Shown one piece after another: positions 34,137 to 44,140 of a stretch of 64,000 bases of DNA. This DNA is from Fonsecaea monophora (lineage: Eukaryota; Ascomycota; Eurotiomycetes; Chaetothyriales; Herpotrichiellaceae): assembly GCF_001642475.1 (NCBI RefSeq), contig NW_019173974.1:1-64000 (forward strand), given 5' to 3'. The translations under genes and the position numbers were made by a program. The notes under the pieces were generated by a model that worked only from the letters and a program-made list of their open reading frames with translations, was not told the origin of the DNA and did no database searches. The number at the start of each line of letters is the position of its first letter. The stretch's first letter is position 1.

Positions 34137-34796
34137 TTATAGCTTTGTGATCATCATCAACCCCTTAAAGAGAGAGCCTCTGAATGTGAATAACTCTTCA
34201 AGGTCGGGAAGGTCTGATGAAACCTTCACTGTCTTACAGTCTGCGGACTCTACCTTGACTGTAGGCTGCGACTGTATAGGAAGAGCTGGGGGCTCAACAG
34301 GATCCGAAGAGATTTCCACGATTTCATGATCTTCGGGCTCTATTTTAACTGTGGGCCGAAATGTCGTAACCAGGGTTGGCACCTGGAGAGGATCTGAGGA
34401 AGAAGCCTTCAGCGTAGGACTCATGTCATAGGCTGGGTCTGTAGGAGGCATGACTTTTGTTGGAAGAGTTGAAGGCTGTTGAACATAGACATTAGCTATA
34501 GATGTTTCTTCTGGAGGAGGGTGTGAAGGCTTCATACGTACCTCTAAGGAGACGGGCTTGGTAGTAGTATCTTGAGTAGCCTGTACTTGCTGTCTGTACC
34601 TCTGACGAGCTCGTTTGCCTATAACGTTGATGAGTATGAAGTTATGATAATGAGTATTTGTATCTTACGCTGGGCTTTGACAGCCTTGAGTCGCTTCATT
34701 GCGAAGTCAAAGAAGACATCTCCTAAGATATGGGGTTAATGATCTAGATCCTGTATCTGGTGTACTACACTTACCTGTTTGATGAGAGGTAGGCAT
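34137..34796 (-). CDS. Small spliced protein with duplicated SUMO-consensus and SIM-like motifs
   Basis: Exons 34796-34775, 34722-34669 and 34618-34137 join in frame with clean GT-AG introns (52 and 50 nt) to give 185 aa. The N-terminus is a highly basic amphipathic stretch (DFAMKRLKAVKAQRKRARQR). The C-terminal half has a duplicated module: RPTVKIEPEDHEIVEISSDP and, 22 residues on, QPTVKVESADCKTVKVSSDL. VKIE and VKVE fit the sumoylation consensus psi-K-x-E. IVEISSD and TVKVSSD resemble SUMO-interacting motifs (a hydrophobic quartet followed by Ser and acid). A basic head plus SUMO/SIM tail would suit a nuclear or chromatin-associated protein, but no family is recognised. Three intact splice joins and conserved frame argue that it is a real gene; the duplication argues for evolving function. 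An alternative is a fragment of a mobile-element gene, given the adjacent satellite array. Confidence 0.6.
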
Positions 34797-34857
34797 TTTA
34801 AGACGATGAGAATCTTATGTAAGAATGAAAGGATTGAAGAAAGAGGATGAGGGTTGG

Positions 34858-35094
34858 AACAGGAGGAAGGCCTGTTGCAAGGATAATGAAGAATTGAACG
34901 ATTGAAGAGTTGAAGAAACAGGAGGAAGGCCTGTTACGAGGACAATGAAGAATTGAACGATTGAATGATTGAAGAGTTGAAGAAAGAGAATGAGGGTTGA
35001 AACAGGAGGAAGTCCTGTTACAAGGACAACGAAGAATTGAAGAATTGAAGAATTGAAGAATTGAAGAATTGAAGAATTGAAGAATTGAAGAAAG
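34858..35094. repeat. Satellite array: 59-84 bp units plus an 8-bp (GAAGAATT)n tract
   Basis: The core AACAGGAGGAAG(G/T)CCTGTT recurs at 34858, 34917 and 35001, each followed by related (A/G)AGGA(T/C)AA(T/C)GAAGAATTGAA blocks. Within each core AACAGG and CCTGTT are inverted arms, so each forms a hairpin. From about 35029 the sequence becomes a pure 8-bp tandem (GAAGAATT) of about seven copies. It lies just upstream of the small SUMO/SIM-motif gene. Confidence 0.8.
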
Positions 35095-35626
35095 AGGGAA
35101 CGAAAGAAGAGAGAAGGAGTAATGACAGGAAATTTATAGGTGAGGTAAAAGTGAGAAAGTGAAGTGAAGGTGAAAGTGAGAATATCGATGTGAAGGCAGA
35201 AGCGGGGGGGATTGCATCTTCTTGGCGAGGCTTCACATTACTCTCCTTCTTACTATAGCTGATTGATAGAATACTAGCTCTCTTGTTTTCGAGTGATCTC
35301 GGGATGCCTCAGCGATATTGTCGGTGTCCGTTCCCTTTGCGCTGGAGAGTTCTGGCACGATATCGAAAAGAAGGGAGTCCACTGGGGACAACACATGAAC
35401 AGGACGAGATGGAGATGGGGGTGGACGACTCGAAGTCCTGAGTGTGCTTGAGTTCCTCGTGACTCCCACAGAGCAAATCTTTGTATTCGTTTCCCTCGAT
35501 ATGGCCACCAAAGTGTGCTGTGGCACCTCTCATGCCGCTACCGACACTCTTAACCTCGATAGCCTGACGTCAGACATGAAACTGCGCACAGGCGAGAGCT
35601 TCTCTTGTGACCTCGTGGCCGTTGCA
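35095..35626. other. Intergenic, AG-rich then unique
   Basis: AG-rich sequence (35095-35200) continues the satellite flank. The rest is the 3' flank of the second regulator. No supported gene. Confidence 0.5.
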
Positions 35627-37831
35627 TTACAGTGACCTGGAGAGAAAGTCTAGGTCTGCTTCAGGCATCCAGTCAGCCCACCACCAGCGGCCGACGCTGT
35701 CGAGACCGAGTTGATCCGAGAAGAGGTTTTGGTCGTCAATGTTAAAGGTGAACGGCGTACTGGTGTTCCATGCCGACTCGGCGGTGATAATGGCCTGTAC
35801 GTCTTGCGGTGATTCAGCACTGGCCTGTAAATGATGGCCTGTATGCCCTATGATGACCACTCCATTATCCGACCGGTTCAGGCCGGCAAACTCCTCAACT
35901 CCTTCTAGAGGTGGTGGTGGCACTGCGGATATTGGATTCTCGACCACCAGCCGCCATTTCCGACACAGCTCGGGGCCAAAGGGCGCAAAGAATTCTTCCT
36001 GATCAGGTGAGAGAAATATCTGCGCCGACTGCGCCGTTTCTGGCAGAGTCGTGGAATGCTTCATCATCTGGTTGACCACTCTCTCAGCGCCGATGGCCGA
36101 AGGAAATCTCTTTTTGAGCTCGTTTAACGATGATCTGATAATCTCAGTCTCTTCCGCCCGATGGGTGGCTAGCGAAGGAAATCGCTGGTATGACAGCTGC
36201 AAGAGTGCGGCGACCATCAGGTAGAAGATGGACGTGACTGCGAGATGCGATACATCCTCCCACGTCAGATACTCCTCGAAGATGCCGGATACAAAGGACG
36301 CAGCGAGCAGAGCGACGGGTGACGGCGGCTGATCTCTCTTGTCCTGCCGGAAGAGAATGATGAGCGAGGTGAAGTAGATGGTGTGGAGCTGCCGGGCTTT
36401 GAAGTCATAGTCATTCAGTCTTTTCGTCTCGGGATTGTATAGTCGCAGACTGGGTGGGACGGTCTTCAGCCATCGGCGGAGGCTGTCTTCAAAATCGATC
36501 TTCTTGCGATCCGACAGGGTCCCCCGACGATACTCCTCGGTCATATCTCCTAGGATGGAAGTGATCTGGGCAAAGTGCATGAAGAGGAGTGCGTCCTCGT
36601 CGTCGCCGTCGAAATCGTCCAGCCGGAGGGGTCGAACATTCGAGTCTTCTGCATTGACCGCCCTTGGACGCCCGTGACTTGCGGCTATCAGATTGTCCCT
36701 GGACTTTAGCATTCTGTTAGCAGTGGGAATAACCATGACAGGTCATGCGTCCCTTACAACCAGTGCCCACCAGATCCTCCGCCTCAGCTTCGCATCTGCC
36801 ATCCGGGGGCCCGGTTCGCGATGGAGACCCATCTGGTGCGCAAGGGCGGCGCTGAGTCGCAGCCAGAAGCTACTACTGTCGATGGAGATGTGCTCCGGGC
36901 CAGACGGATTCAGCCACTGCAGGAAGATGGTGGCCATGATGGCGTGGAGGTGATTCTGCTCGGCATTCGTGTAGAAGAGCACTTTGGCCCGCTGGTAGCA
37001 CCTCTGGCCCTGTTCCGCAGCCTGCGGTGTTGACGAGACTATACTTCCCGCCACCAGCATGGACGTGACGAGCAGCGTGTCATTGGTCTTTGCATCCAGC
37101 CGCTCCAGGTCTGAGGCATTCACGAGGGGCATCCAGGGCCGACACCTTTGCAGGAAATTCCTCAACAGTGTCTGCCGCAGTGTCCCCTGGGGCAGCTCGA
37201 GCACGGATAGGTTGCGCCGGATCTTCACCTCAAAGTTGTGCCACGAGTGCGCGCGTGCACCGGGACTCTCGTAATGAGTCGCATCGTCCTCGTCAATCTC
37301 GACATGGGCGGGGATGTAGTCGGCGCGACCGAGATAGCTCGAATGCTGGGATGGTGTCAGGGTCGTCGTTATCGTCGTCCTCATCCTCTTCCTACTCGTC
37401 TCGCCAATTGCTGGAAGTCGGAACTTCTCATCCTCCTTTATGGATCGTGCTGGACTACTGCTGGTAGCGGCGGCGGCTGCACCAGTACTAGCAGAACTAG
37501 CAGCACCGTCACGAAGGAACACCTGACGTCTGCGTTTCCTGACATGCGGTCTTTTTGGATAGATTCCCTCCCGTGTCAACGAGGTGCTCTCGGAAGTACA
37601 TATATATATATCTCGGACAAAACACGGGGACCCTTACAGACAGGCTCTCCCAGCATCGCGACAATTGGAACAAACTTCGCGCGTGCTCTCGTGGAGGTTC
37701 TTGTCACATCGGACTTTTCGCGTGTGGCAGGCTTCGCAGGCGTTACCTTGTTTCGAGCTTCCGGCGACGCCGGCGATGGAGGCGTCCAACGTTGTCGAAT
37801 TCACCCATGTCGTCGGGTCCTCGAGCGACAT
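35627..37831 (-). CDS. Zn2Cys6 transcription factor, fungal-specific TF domain
   Basis: Exons 37831-37638, 37538-36758 and 36703-35627 give about 683 aa. The cluster is CEACHTRKVRCDKNLHESTR-EVCSNC...C with 11 residues between the third and fourth Cys, near the long end of the allowed range. The first splice gives RACL/KRRRQVFLRDG, the usual basic tail. The TF domain includes TLRQTLLRNFLQRCRPWMPL, EHISIDSSSFWLRLSAALAH, QMGLHREPGPRMADAKLRRR, then IWWALV/SRDNLIAASHGRPR across the second intron. The C-terminus has a Trp-rich end (GRWWWADWMPEADLDFL). It is the second regulator in 7 kb, in the same orientation as the SDR gene behind it. The 99-nt first intron contains a (TA)n tract. Confidence 0.88.
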
Positions 37832-38355
37832 CTTTGCCCTGTTGTTTTCGCCGCGGCGATCACTGACAACGCCGTGGACACACTTTGAGAGGGGGGAGGG
37901 AGATAAATTATTACCGAATATCAGATTGGGAAGACCAAAAGAGACTTGAGAGAAATGGGCTTCCGGACAAAAGACAAGCGCCGCGGCAAAAGGCTACTTG
38001 CAAAATCGCCGAATCTTCCCGCTTCCCTCGCTTGGCCCGTCCGAACTCACAGGCTTTCGGACGATCGAGGCTATCGGAGAAAGGAGAAAGGCTCGTGATA
38101 TTTCAATTGGGAAACAAACTGCCGCTGCCACGAGGGATCGAGAAAATAGATCGTCATCCGTGTAACCACCGATTGACCTCGTTTACGAAACCACGGCATG
38201 GTCCTTGAATACTCGGTCAGGTTCTGATGTTTGTTTGGATATACATCTATAATATTGAAACGAACGATCCGAACAACAAGACGTCGCGGTGATGGAAAGT
38301 CTATATCCTCTATATCTTCTATACCATGTCTCGCCGTCTTTCTACGCCTGATGTT
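37832..38355. other. Intergenic, promoter of the second regulator
   Basis: 524 bp between the SDR stop and the regulator start, both minus strand. No clear TATA box or operator seen. Confidence 0.5.
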
Positions 38356-39397
38356 CTATGCTCCAAGCTTCTTCAGGGAATTGACCGCATCGACGATCGT
38401 CTCTTTCAGAGGCCGGTATTTGATCCCCAAAACATTGATGGATTTGCTGTTGTCGATACCCCAGGGTGGAGGGGTGTTGGTCAGCTCGTCCTTGAGATTC
38501 CCCTTGATCTCTGGAAAGGCCTCTTCCATGATCTCCCGAAGCTGCGTCTCGGTGGCCAATTGAGCAGCGACAAAGAACCGCTGGTTGGCCGCCTGTGGTC
38601 TTTCCAATGCGAGCACATGAGCCAGAGCCAAGTCTCGAACGTCAACGTGGATCGGGGAACCGACTGGCCCAGCTCGCGGCGTCCCACGGTATAGATTCAA
38701 TATCCGCAGGCTGGAAGTGTTCAAATCATCCAACGACTTGACTTGATGGAGCACCGGTCCATATATCATGGGCGGACAAAGGGTGGTCAGAGTAAAACCT
38801 GGTTTCTCTGCCTCCAAAAAGTCCCAAGCAGCCTTTTCGGCGAACTTTTTGCTCGCTCTGTATGCCGCTTGAGGGTTTGGTGCCGTCAGAGCTTCCTCCA
38901 TGGTCATGTCATTCCAGATCTCTTCGCTGTATACCGCGGGTGGGTTACGATAATTTGACAGGGCAGCGAAGGAGGACGTGACCACCACATGCTTAACAGA
39001 CTTTGCTGATTGGTGGACAGCCTTCAGAATTCCTGTTGTCCCATTGATGGCAGGATCAAGGAGGTCTCTCTTGTTGTCGGTCACTTTGAAATGGAAAGGG
39101 CTGGCAGTGTGCACGACGGCCTCAAACGGTGGATCAGCCTTGACGGCCTCGTCGAAAGCGCCGTCTACCGCGATATCTTTGACGATTGTATACAAGACTG
39201 TTTGGCCCTTGAATAATTCTTGCAGGTACTGTCCTTTCTCGTCAGAGCGTACAGTGACAACCACGTCGTGCCTAATGAATGGTTAACGCTGGATGCCATC
39301 CAGGGCCGGAAGGGGTCAAAAAATACCCATGCTTGAGTAGCTGATCCAAGCAATGTACAGCAAGGAAACCGCTGCCTCCTGTGAGCAAGACTTTCAT
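38356..39397 (-). CDS. Extended SDR, NADPH-dependent aldehyde/ketone reductase (GRE2 / dihydroflavonol reductase-like)
   Basis: Exons 39397-39327 and 39271-38356 give 328 aa. The dinucleotide-binding motif at the N-terminus is MKVLLTGGSGFLAVHCLDQL, with TVRSDEKG after beta-2 (an Arg placed as expected for NADPH). FEAVVHTASPFHF is followed by VKHVVVTSSFAAL (catalytic Ser region) and the active-site pair in YRASKKFAEKAAW (YxxxK). PGFTLTTLCPPMIYGPVLHQ and VDVRDLALAHVLALE complete the class signature. It is a cytosolic reductase of aldehydes, methylglyoxal-like compounds or ketones; the substrate is unknown. It probably belongs with the neighbouring regulators and transporter, which is inference. 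An AT-rich ATATTATAAT lies about 115-125 bp upstream of its start. Confidence 0.92.
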
Positions 39398-40174
39398 GAC
39401 GGAGAATGTTGTCAAAATCCTGCTCTTCAAAGATCTTCGATGGCCAGCAATTCGGTGGAGGTTGTCTCTGATGGGAAGATCGGTTCGTCGCAGGAAAAAT
39501 TGGGGGTTCCATTATAATATTATTTTGTGCTATGGTCCTTCTATTATGTCCCGCGCCCGGCAATTCGCCATTTGCTCCCATGTTCCCACCTATAGACTAA
39601 TGTTCAACCACGCGATGAGGGAGGGCGACCACCAGAATCTCCTTTGTTTTTCAATCATGCTGACGAAGGGACGAGGCTTGAGGTTCGTGTTACGTTCAGC
39701 TGAGCGATGGACACCACGACGAAAGCTGCATTTTTGTCCCGAGTATTTGCAATTGAAGCGTCTTCTCTGGGGGAGGGAGATTGTCAAACAACCTGTTTAG
39801 CTGACCGGAGTTTGACGGGGCGTCTGCCGTTCACGTAGCAATTTGGTGCTGTGGGTGTAAGCTAGCAGTGCTACCGGCGGTCTTCAGCAGTTTGTCAGCC
39901 CAGAAATGAGTTACTGTGGGCAGTAGAGGATTGGACCAACGGAGAAAACAACGAAAGGCGCCAGAGCCCCAAATGATAAGTCCGAGTGCGCAGGGAGGTT
40001 TCGTCTGACAGAACAATAAAACCACTTCACCACATACAGCGCCGAGAAATGCGCTGTCAGACAAAACCTGCATTCCGAATATCATTCCGGACACCGAATC
40101 ATCGCTGGACGCAGTTGTGTATTACACTTCGCCATTGATATGCGGTCTGTGGCACCATCACCCGCAAGTGTGCC
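39398..40174. promoter_or_regulatory. Divergent promoter, SDR / MNL1
   Basis: 777 bp between start codons. Apart from the SDR TATA-like element, no defined site recognised. Confidence 0.4.
39511..39520 (-). promoter_or_regulatory. Probable TATA element of the SDR gene
   Basis: On the minus strand reads ATATTATAAT, 114-123 bp upstream of the start at 39397, in an otherwise GC-balanced promoter. Confidence 0.4.
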
Positions 40175-43100
40175 ATGCGCATGATTTGTCGCCATGTGAC
40201 GCCTCCAGCTATAACATTGTCTACAATTTTCGCACCGACACGGCTTTGGCAATGGCTGAGAGGCGTTCGTCTTGTCGTGCTTCTGGCCTGTCTGGCTTCC
40301 ATAGCCACTGCACACGCACAGACACCTGGCCAGATCAGGGCCCTCAGAAAGGAGGCTGAGGATCTTTTCTATCATGGCTTCGAGAATTACATGTCCTATG
40401 CCTTTCCCGAGGACGAATTGCGACCCATCTCCTGCAAACCCTTGACACGCGACCGCGACAACCCCGCGCACATCGAAGTCAATGACCCTCTGGGAAACTA
40501 CTCCCTGACCCTTATCGACAGTCTGTCTACCCTCGCGATACTGGCCTCCAGCCCGTCAAGTTCCAAGCAAAATAAACCCCTGCGGCTTTTTCAGGACAGT
40601 GTCAGGGATTTGGTCGAGCAGTATGGCGATGGCTCCGAGGGCCCGTCGGGTCAAGGGTTAAGAGCGAAAGGATTCGATTTGGATAGTAAGGTGCAGGTGT
40701 TTGAGACAGCGATACGAGGTCTTGGTGGACTCTTGAGCGCTCATCTATTTGCGGTTGGCGAGCTACCGATCCGCGGCTATGCCCCTCCTCAAGAGCAGGT
40801 AGCGTTTGCTGAAGCCTGGCAAAAGGATCAGTTTGGCGGCAAGAAGCAAGGAATTGTCTGGCCTAATGCTTTTGAATATGACGGCCAACTTCTCCGGCTG
40901 GCATATGACCTTGGGAACCGCCTGATCCCTGCATTCTGGTCTTCCACCGGCATACCATATCCTCGAGTCAACCTTCGACATGGGATCCCGTTTTACGTCA
41001 ATTCTCCTTTCAATACTGGTGCCGAAGACGGCCGATGTGAAGCTCGATCAGGGGCCGCCGAAATCACAGAGACGTGCAGTGCCGGTGCTGGAAGCCTGGT
41101 GCTTGAGTTTACCGTCTTGAGCCGGCTAACTGGAGATCCTCGCTTTGAGGATCTCGCGAAAAGAGCATTCTGGGCGATCTGGGAAAGGCGCAGTGCTATC
41201 GACCTGATTGGCGGCGGGATTGACGCAGAGAGCGGAAACTGGATCGGCACTTGGACGGGCATCGGTGCTGGAATCGACAGCTTCTTCGAATACGCTCTGA
41301 AGTCGCATATCCTCCTGTCACGCGAAGCTCATCCGGTCTATAACAGCACTGCGTCACAAGATCCAAGGATTCTTCATCAATCTTTACCTGCGGAAGATTC
41401 GACGTCCCAGGCCTTTCTCGATGCTTGGAATGCTGCTCATGCGGCAATCAAGCGGCACCTTTATCGTGGACCAACATATCAGCACCCTCATTACATCCAA
41501 GCTGATTTCTCCACTGGCGCAGCAAGAGGATTCTGGATGGATGCATTGAGCGCGTACTACCCTGGCCTCCTTACGCTTGCGGGGCATGTTGACGAAGCCG
41601 TGGAAACTCACCTTCTACAGACAGCTCTCTGGACAAGGTTCTCTGCCCTGCCGGAGCGGTGGAATCTCATGACAGGTGGCATTGAAGGTGGGCTTGGTTG
41701 GTGGATAGGCCGACCAGAGTTCATCGAGTCCACGTATTATCTCTACCGCGCGACGGAAGATCCCTGGTACTTTCACGTTGGGGAGATGGTCCTGCGGGAT
41801 ATTAAACGACGGTGTTGGACGAGGTGTGGCTGGGCGAGCATCCAAAATGTGTTGACCGGAGAGCAGACGGATAGGATGGAGAGCTTCTTCCTCGGAGAGA
41901 CCGCAAAATACCTCTTTCTTCTCTTCGATCCTACACACCCTCTCAACAGCCTGGATGAGCCATTCGTCTTTACCACTGAAGGCCATCCATTGGTCATCCC
42001 CCGAAGTGTTGCCAAAGGCTCCCATCGTGAGGCTGTCTTGCATCCGGTACACGGCGACGAGTTATTCTGTCCTGTCAAACCTTCACCCCTGCCGATGACC
42101 ATTTCCAGTATTGCTTCGCGGGGAGATGTCTTTCATGCAGCTAATCTGGCTCGACTTCATCTCATGCCTCATAGGGACAATGTCGAATCTGCCCTTGGAG
42201 AATACGCGGCAGACCACCCGAGCATTACGCTACTGGATATCAGCTCACCTTCCAACTATACATATTATCCGTGGACGCTACCCCCGGAACTGGTCCCTTG
42301 GAATGCCTCAAGCTCCCTCATCCCGACTCCACCGACACTCGACATTTCCTTCCCGGCAATGTCTGTCCCTGGTCAATCTGTTCCTCCCCTCCAGCGCGTA
42401 AAAGATGGGATCTTGATCAACGCCATCAGCGGGCTGCGGCTCGGAATGATTCGCGATTACCCTTTGCTTTTCGAGGACGGGTTTCACGACGCGTTCCGCA
42501 TCCAAACAATCAATAACATTCCCCTTGGTAAAGATGAGAAGGTGTACCTAGCGCGTGACACGGGCAGAGATATCCTTAGCCCAGCAGATCCTAATTTCAC
42601 ACGCATTCGCGACGCTGTCATGTTGGACCTGGTAGTCGATCTGGATGGGTCGATCGAAGATCCGAACAATGGCAAAGCCGACGAACCAGCAGCGACCACA
42701 CCAGGCCAAGAGTCTGGAAACGGTGGAGAAGCATCGTTGCTAATCGATCTTCCACAATTCGAAGATGTCGCAAACGATGGTGCCATGCGGGCGGCGTGGA
42801 ACGCCATTGTCTCTCAGATCTCAAGCCTCATCAGAGAAGGGCGTGCTCCATCTCCCTGGCCGTTCTCAACGCCTCTTTCACTTGTCACACCGGTAGCGAC
42901 GAAGCTCGCCTCTCTCTCGTCGTCGTCTTCGGCAGAAGGAAGACCAGGCAATTTGCTACGGTATCACCTCGCCGCTGTGACACCAACAGGCCTTGGCGCC
43001 GCACCACTGCCAGACTGGTCTGAGGTCCCGACCCTAACATCATCTGGGGCCACCGTCCCTGCATTGTCGTGGACCAAGATCTATGTGACGGACGAACTTT

Positions 43101-43525
43101 GCAAACACAGATTACCTGTCAACATAGTGAGGCAGCATCAAGTGCTCGTGATCAAGAGGGGAGGATGCGACTTTAGTGCGAAGCTGGAGAATATCCCTAC
43201 CTATAAACCGAGCGCGCAGGCACTGCAGCTGGTGATTGTCGTGTCGTATACAGACCACGACGAGCACGACGGCGGAGAAGGAGATGATCACCACAGCGCT
43301 CAGAGTATCCTGGACGACGAATCCAACCTGATTCGTCCGTACCTGCACCGCCGCCAGACGACTCCGGCGGGCTTACTACGACGGAACCCGATACCAATGG
43401 TCCTCGTGGGCGGTGGTCAGAGGGTCTACGACGCCTTTAAAACCGGTGCCGTCGCCGTGGGCGTCAAGCGACGGTATCACGTCGAGACCAAGGGGGTGAG
43501 AATTGCCAATTTGGAGATTATCTAG
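40175..43525 (+). CDS. MNL1: EDEM-type alpha-1,2-mannosidase (GH47) with PA domain
   Basis: Intronless, 1116 aa. A hydrophobic signal segment sits at about residues 30-48 after a basic N-region. The GH47 domain (about 55-605) starts LRKEAEDLFYHGFENYMSYA, with the EDEM-type motif NDPLGNYSLTLIDSLSTLAI, DELRPISCKPL, FIESTYYLYRATEDPWYFHV and FTTEGHPL at its end. The C-terminal extension contains a protease-associated domain (about 970-1095: VLVIKRGGCDFSAKLENI) interrupted by an acidic/His-rich loop (DHDEHDGGEGDDHH). Known role: Htm1/Mnl1 with Pdi1 trims Man8 glycans on misfolded glycoproteins to mark them for ER-associated degradation. Length and PA domain match filamentous-fungal EDEM homologues. 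No KDEL, so retention would depend on partners. Confidence 0.93.
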   Translation: MRMICRHVTPPAITLSTIFAPTRLWQWLRGVRLVVLLACLASIATAHAQTPGQIRALRKEAEDLFYHGFENYMSYAFPEDELRPISCKPLTRDRDNPAHIEVNDPLGNYSLTLIDSLSTLAILASSPSSSKQNKPLRLFQDSVRDLVEQYGDGSEGPSGQGLRAKGFDLDSKVQVFETAIRGLGGLLSAHLFAVGELPIRGYAPPQEQVAFAEAWQKDQFGGKKQGIVWPNAFEYDGQLLRLAYDLGNRLIPAFWSSTGIPYPRVNLRHGIPFYVNSPFNTGAEDGRCEARSGAAEITETCSAGAGSLVLEFTVLSRLTGDPRFEDLAKRAFWAIWERRSAIDLIGGGIDAESGNWIGTWTGIGAGIDSFFEYALKSHILLSREAHPVYNSTASQDPRILHQSLPAEDSTSQAFLDAWNAAHAAIKRHLYRGPTYQHPHYIQADFSTGAARGFWMDALSAYYPGLLTLAGHVDEAVETHLLQTALWTRFSALPERWNLMTGGIEGGLGWWIGRPEFIESTYYLYRATEDPWYFHVGEMVLRDIKRRCWTRCGWASIQNVLTGEQTDRMESFFLGETAKYLFLLFDPTHPLNSLDEPFVFTTEGHPLVIPRSVAKGSHREAVLHPVHGDELFCPVKPSPLPMTISSIASRGDVFHAANLARLHLMPHRDNVESALGEYAADHPSITLLDISSPSNYTYYPWTLPPELVPWNASSSLIPTPPTLDISFPAMSVPGQSVPPLQRVKDGILINAISGLRLGMIRDYPLLFEDGFHDAFRIQTINNIPLGKDEKVYLARDTGRDILSPADPNFTRIRDAVMLDLVVDLDGSIEDPNNGKADEPAATTPGQESGNGGEASLLIDLPQFEDVANDGAMRAAWNAIVSQISSLIREGRAPSPWPFSTPLSLVTPVATKLASLSSSSSAEGRPGNLLRYHLAAVTPTGLGAAPLPDWSEVPTLTSSGATVPALSWTKIYVTDELCKHRLPVNIVRQHQVLVIKRGGCDFSAKLENIPTYKPSAQALQLVIVVSYTDHDEHDGGEGDDHHSAQSILDDESNLIRPYLHRRQTTPAGLLRRNPIPMVLVGGGQRVYDAFKTGAVAVGVKRRYHVETKGVRIANLEII

Positions 43526-44140
43526 AGATTACTTTCTCCAAAGACACAGATACAGACAGATACAAGACAAAGGCTGTGTTTGGCAATTGCACGGGATCTG
43601 GTTCGAGTATTACTGCTACCATCACGGTCACTATCACCACCACTATTAAATGGCCATCAACGTGACAAGTACGCTATATACATACACGTATGTGCCTGTG
43701 TCTGTGTGTATGTGTGTGTGTGTTTGTATGTATATGTATGTCGATAAAGAAACCAGAGTTAGGGATCTTGTTCGGTGGATGAATACTACCATGACAGACA
43801 AGACATGTGTATTTTTTTATGGTGATTACATTGATTGATAACTATTCATCTATAAAAAAAAGAAGTAGTGAACCCCTCTTCCTGTTCGATCACGCTTGCC
43901 GCTTGTTTGCGCAACATTCTCTTTTGGTAGACGACGGGGTACAAATTAAAAGGGGCAGAAGATTAGTTCCCGAGTAGGGGTTTGCGAGTTCTCTTGGAAT
44001 GCAAGCACACCACACCACATTACATCAGGAAGGGGGAGACCAAAGTCAAGAACACGTCCATCATTCCAAAGGGTCCCAGTGCTCCAATTAACATCCTTCC
44101 GAGCTCGTATCGTGCATATCAGATCCTACCTTGGAAACTT
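43526..44140. other. Convergent 3' intergenic region
   Basis: 615 bp between MNL1 (plus) and the unknown minus-strand gene. Contains a TG-rich simple repeat at about 43690-43740 and T/A-rich polyadenylation-like sequence near 43810-43860. Confidence 0.6.
43690..43740. repeat. (TG)n-rich simple sequence
   Basis: Tract of TGTG/TATG steps about 50 bp long in the MNL1 3' flank. Confidence 0.7.

Noticed and set aside
37238..37949. Plus-strand frames up to 216 codons
   Set aside because: Antisense to the N-terminal exons of the second Zn2Cys6 regulator.
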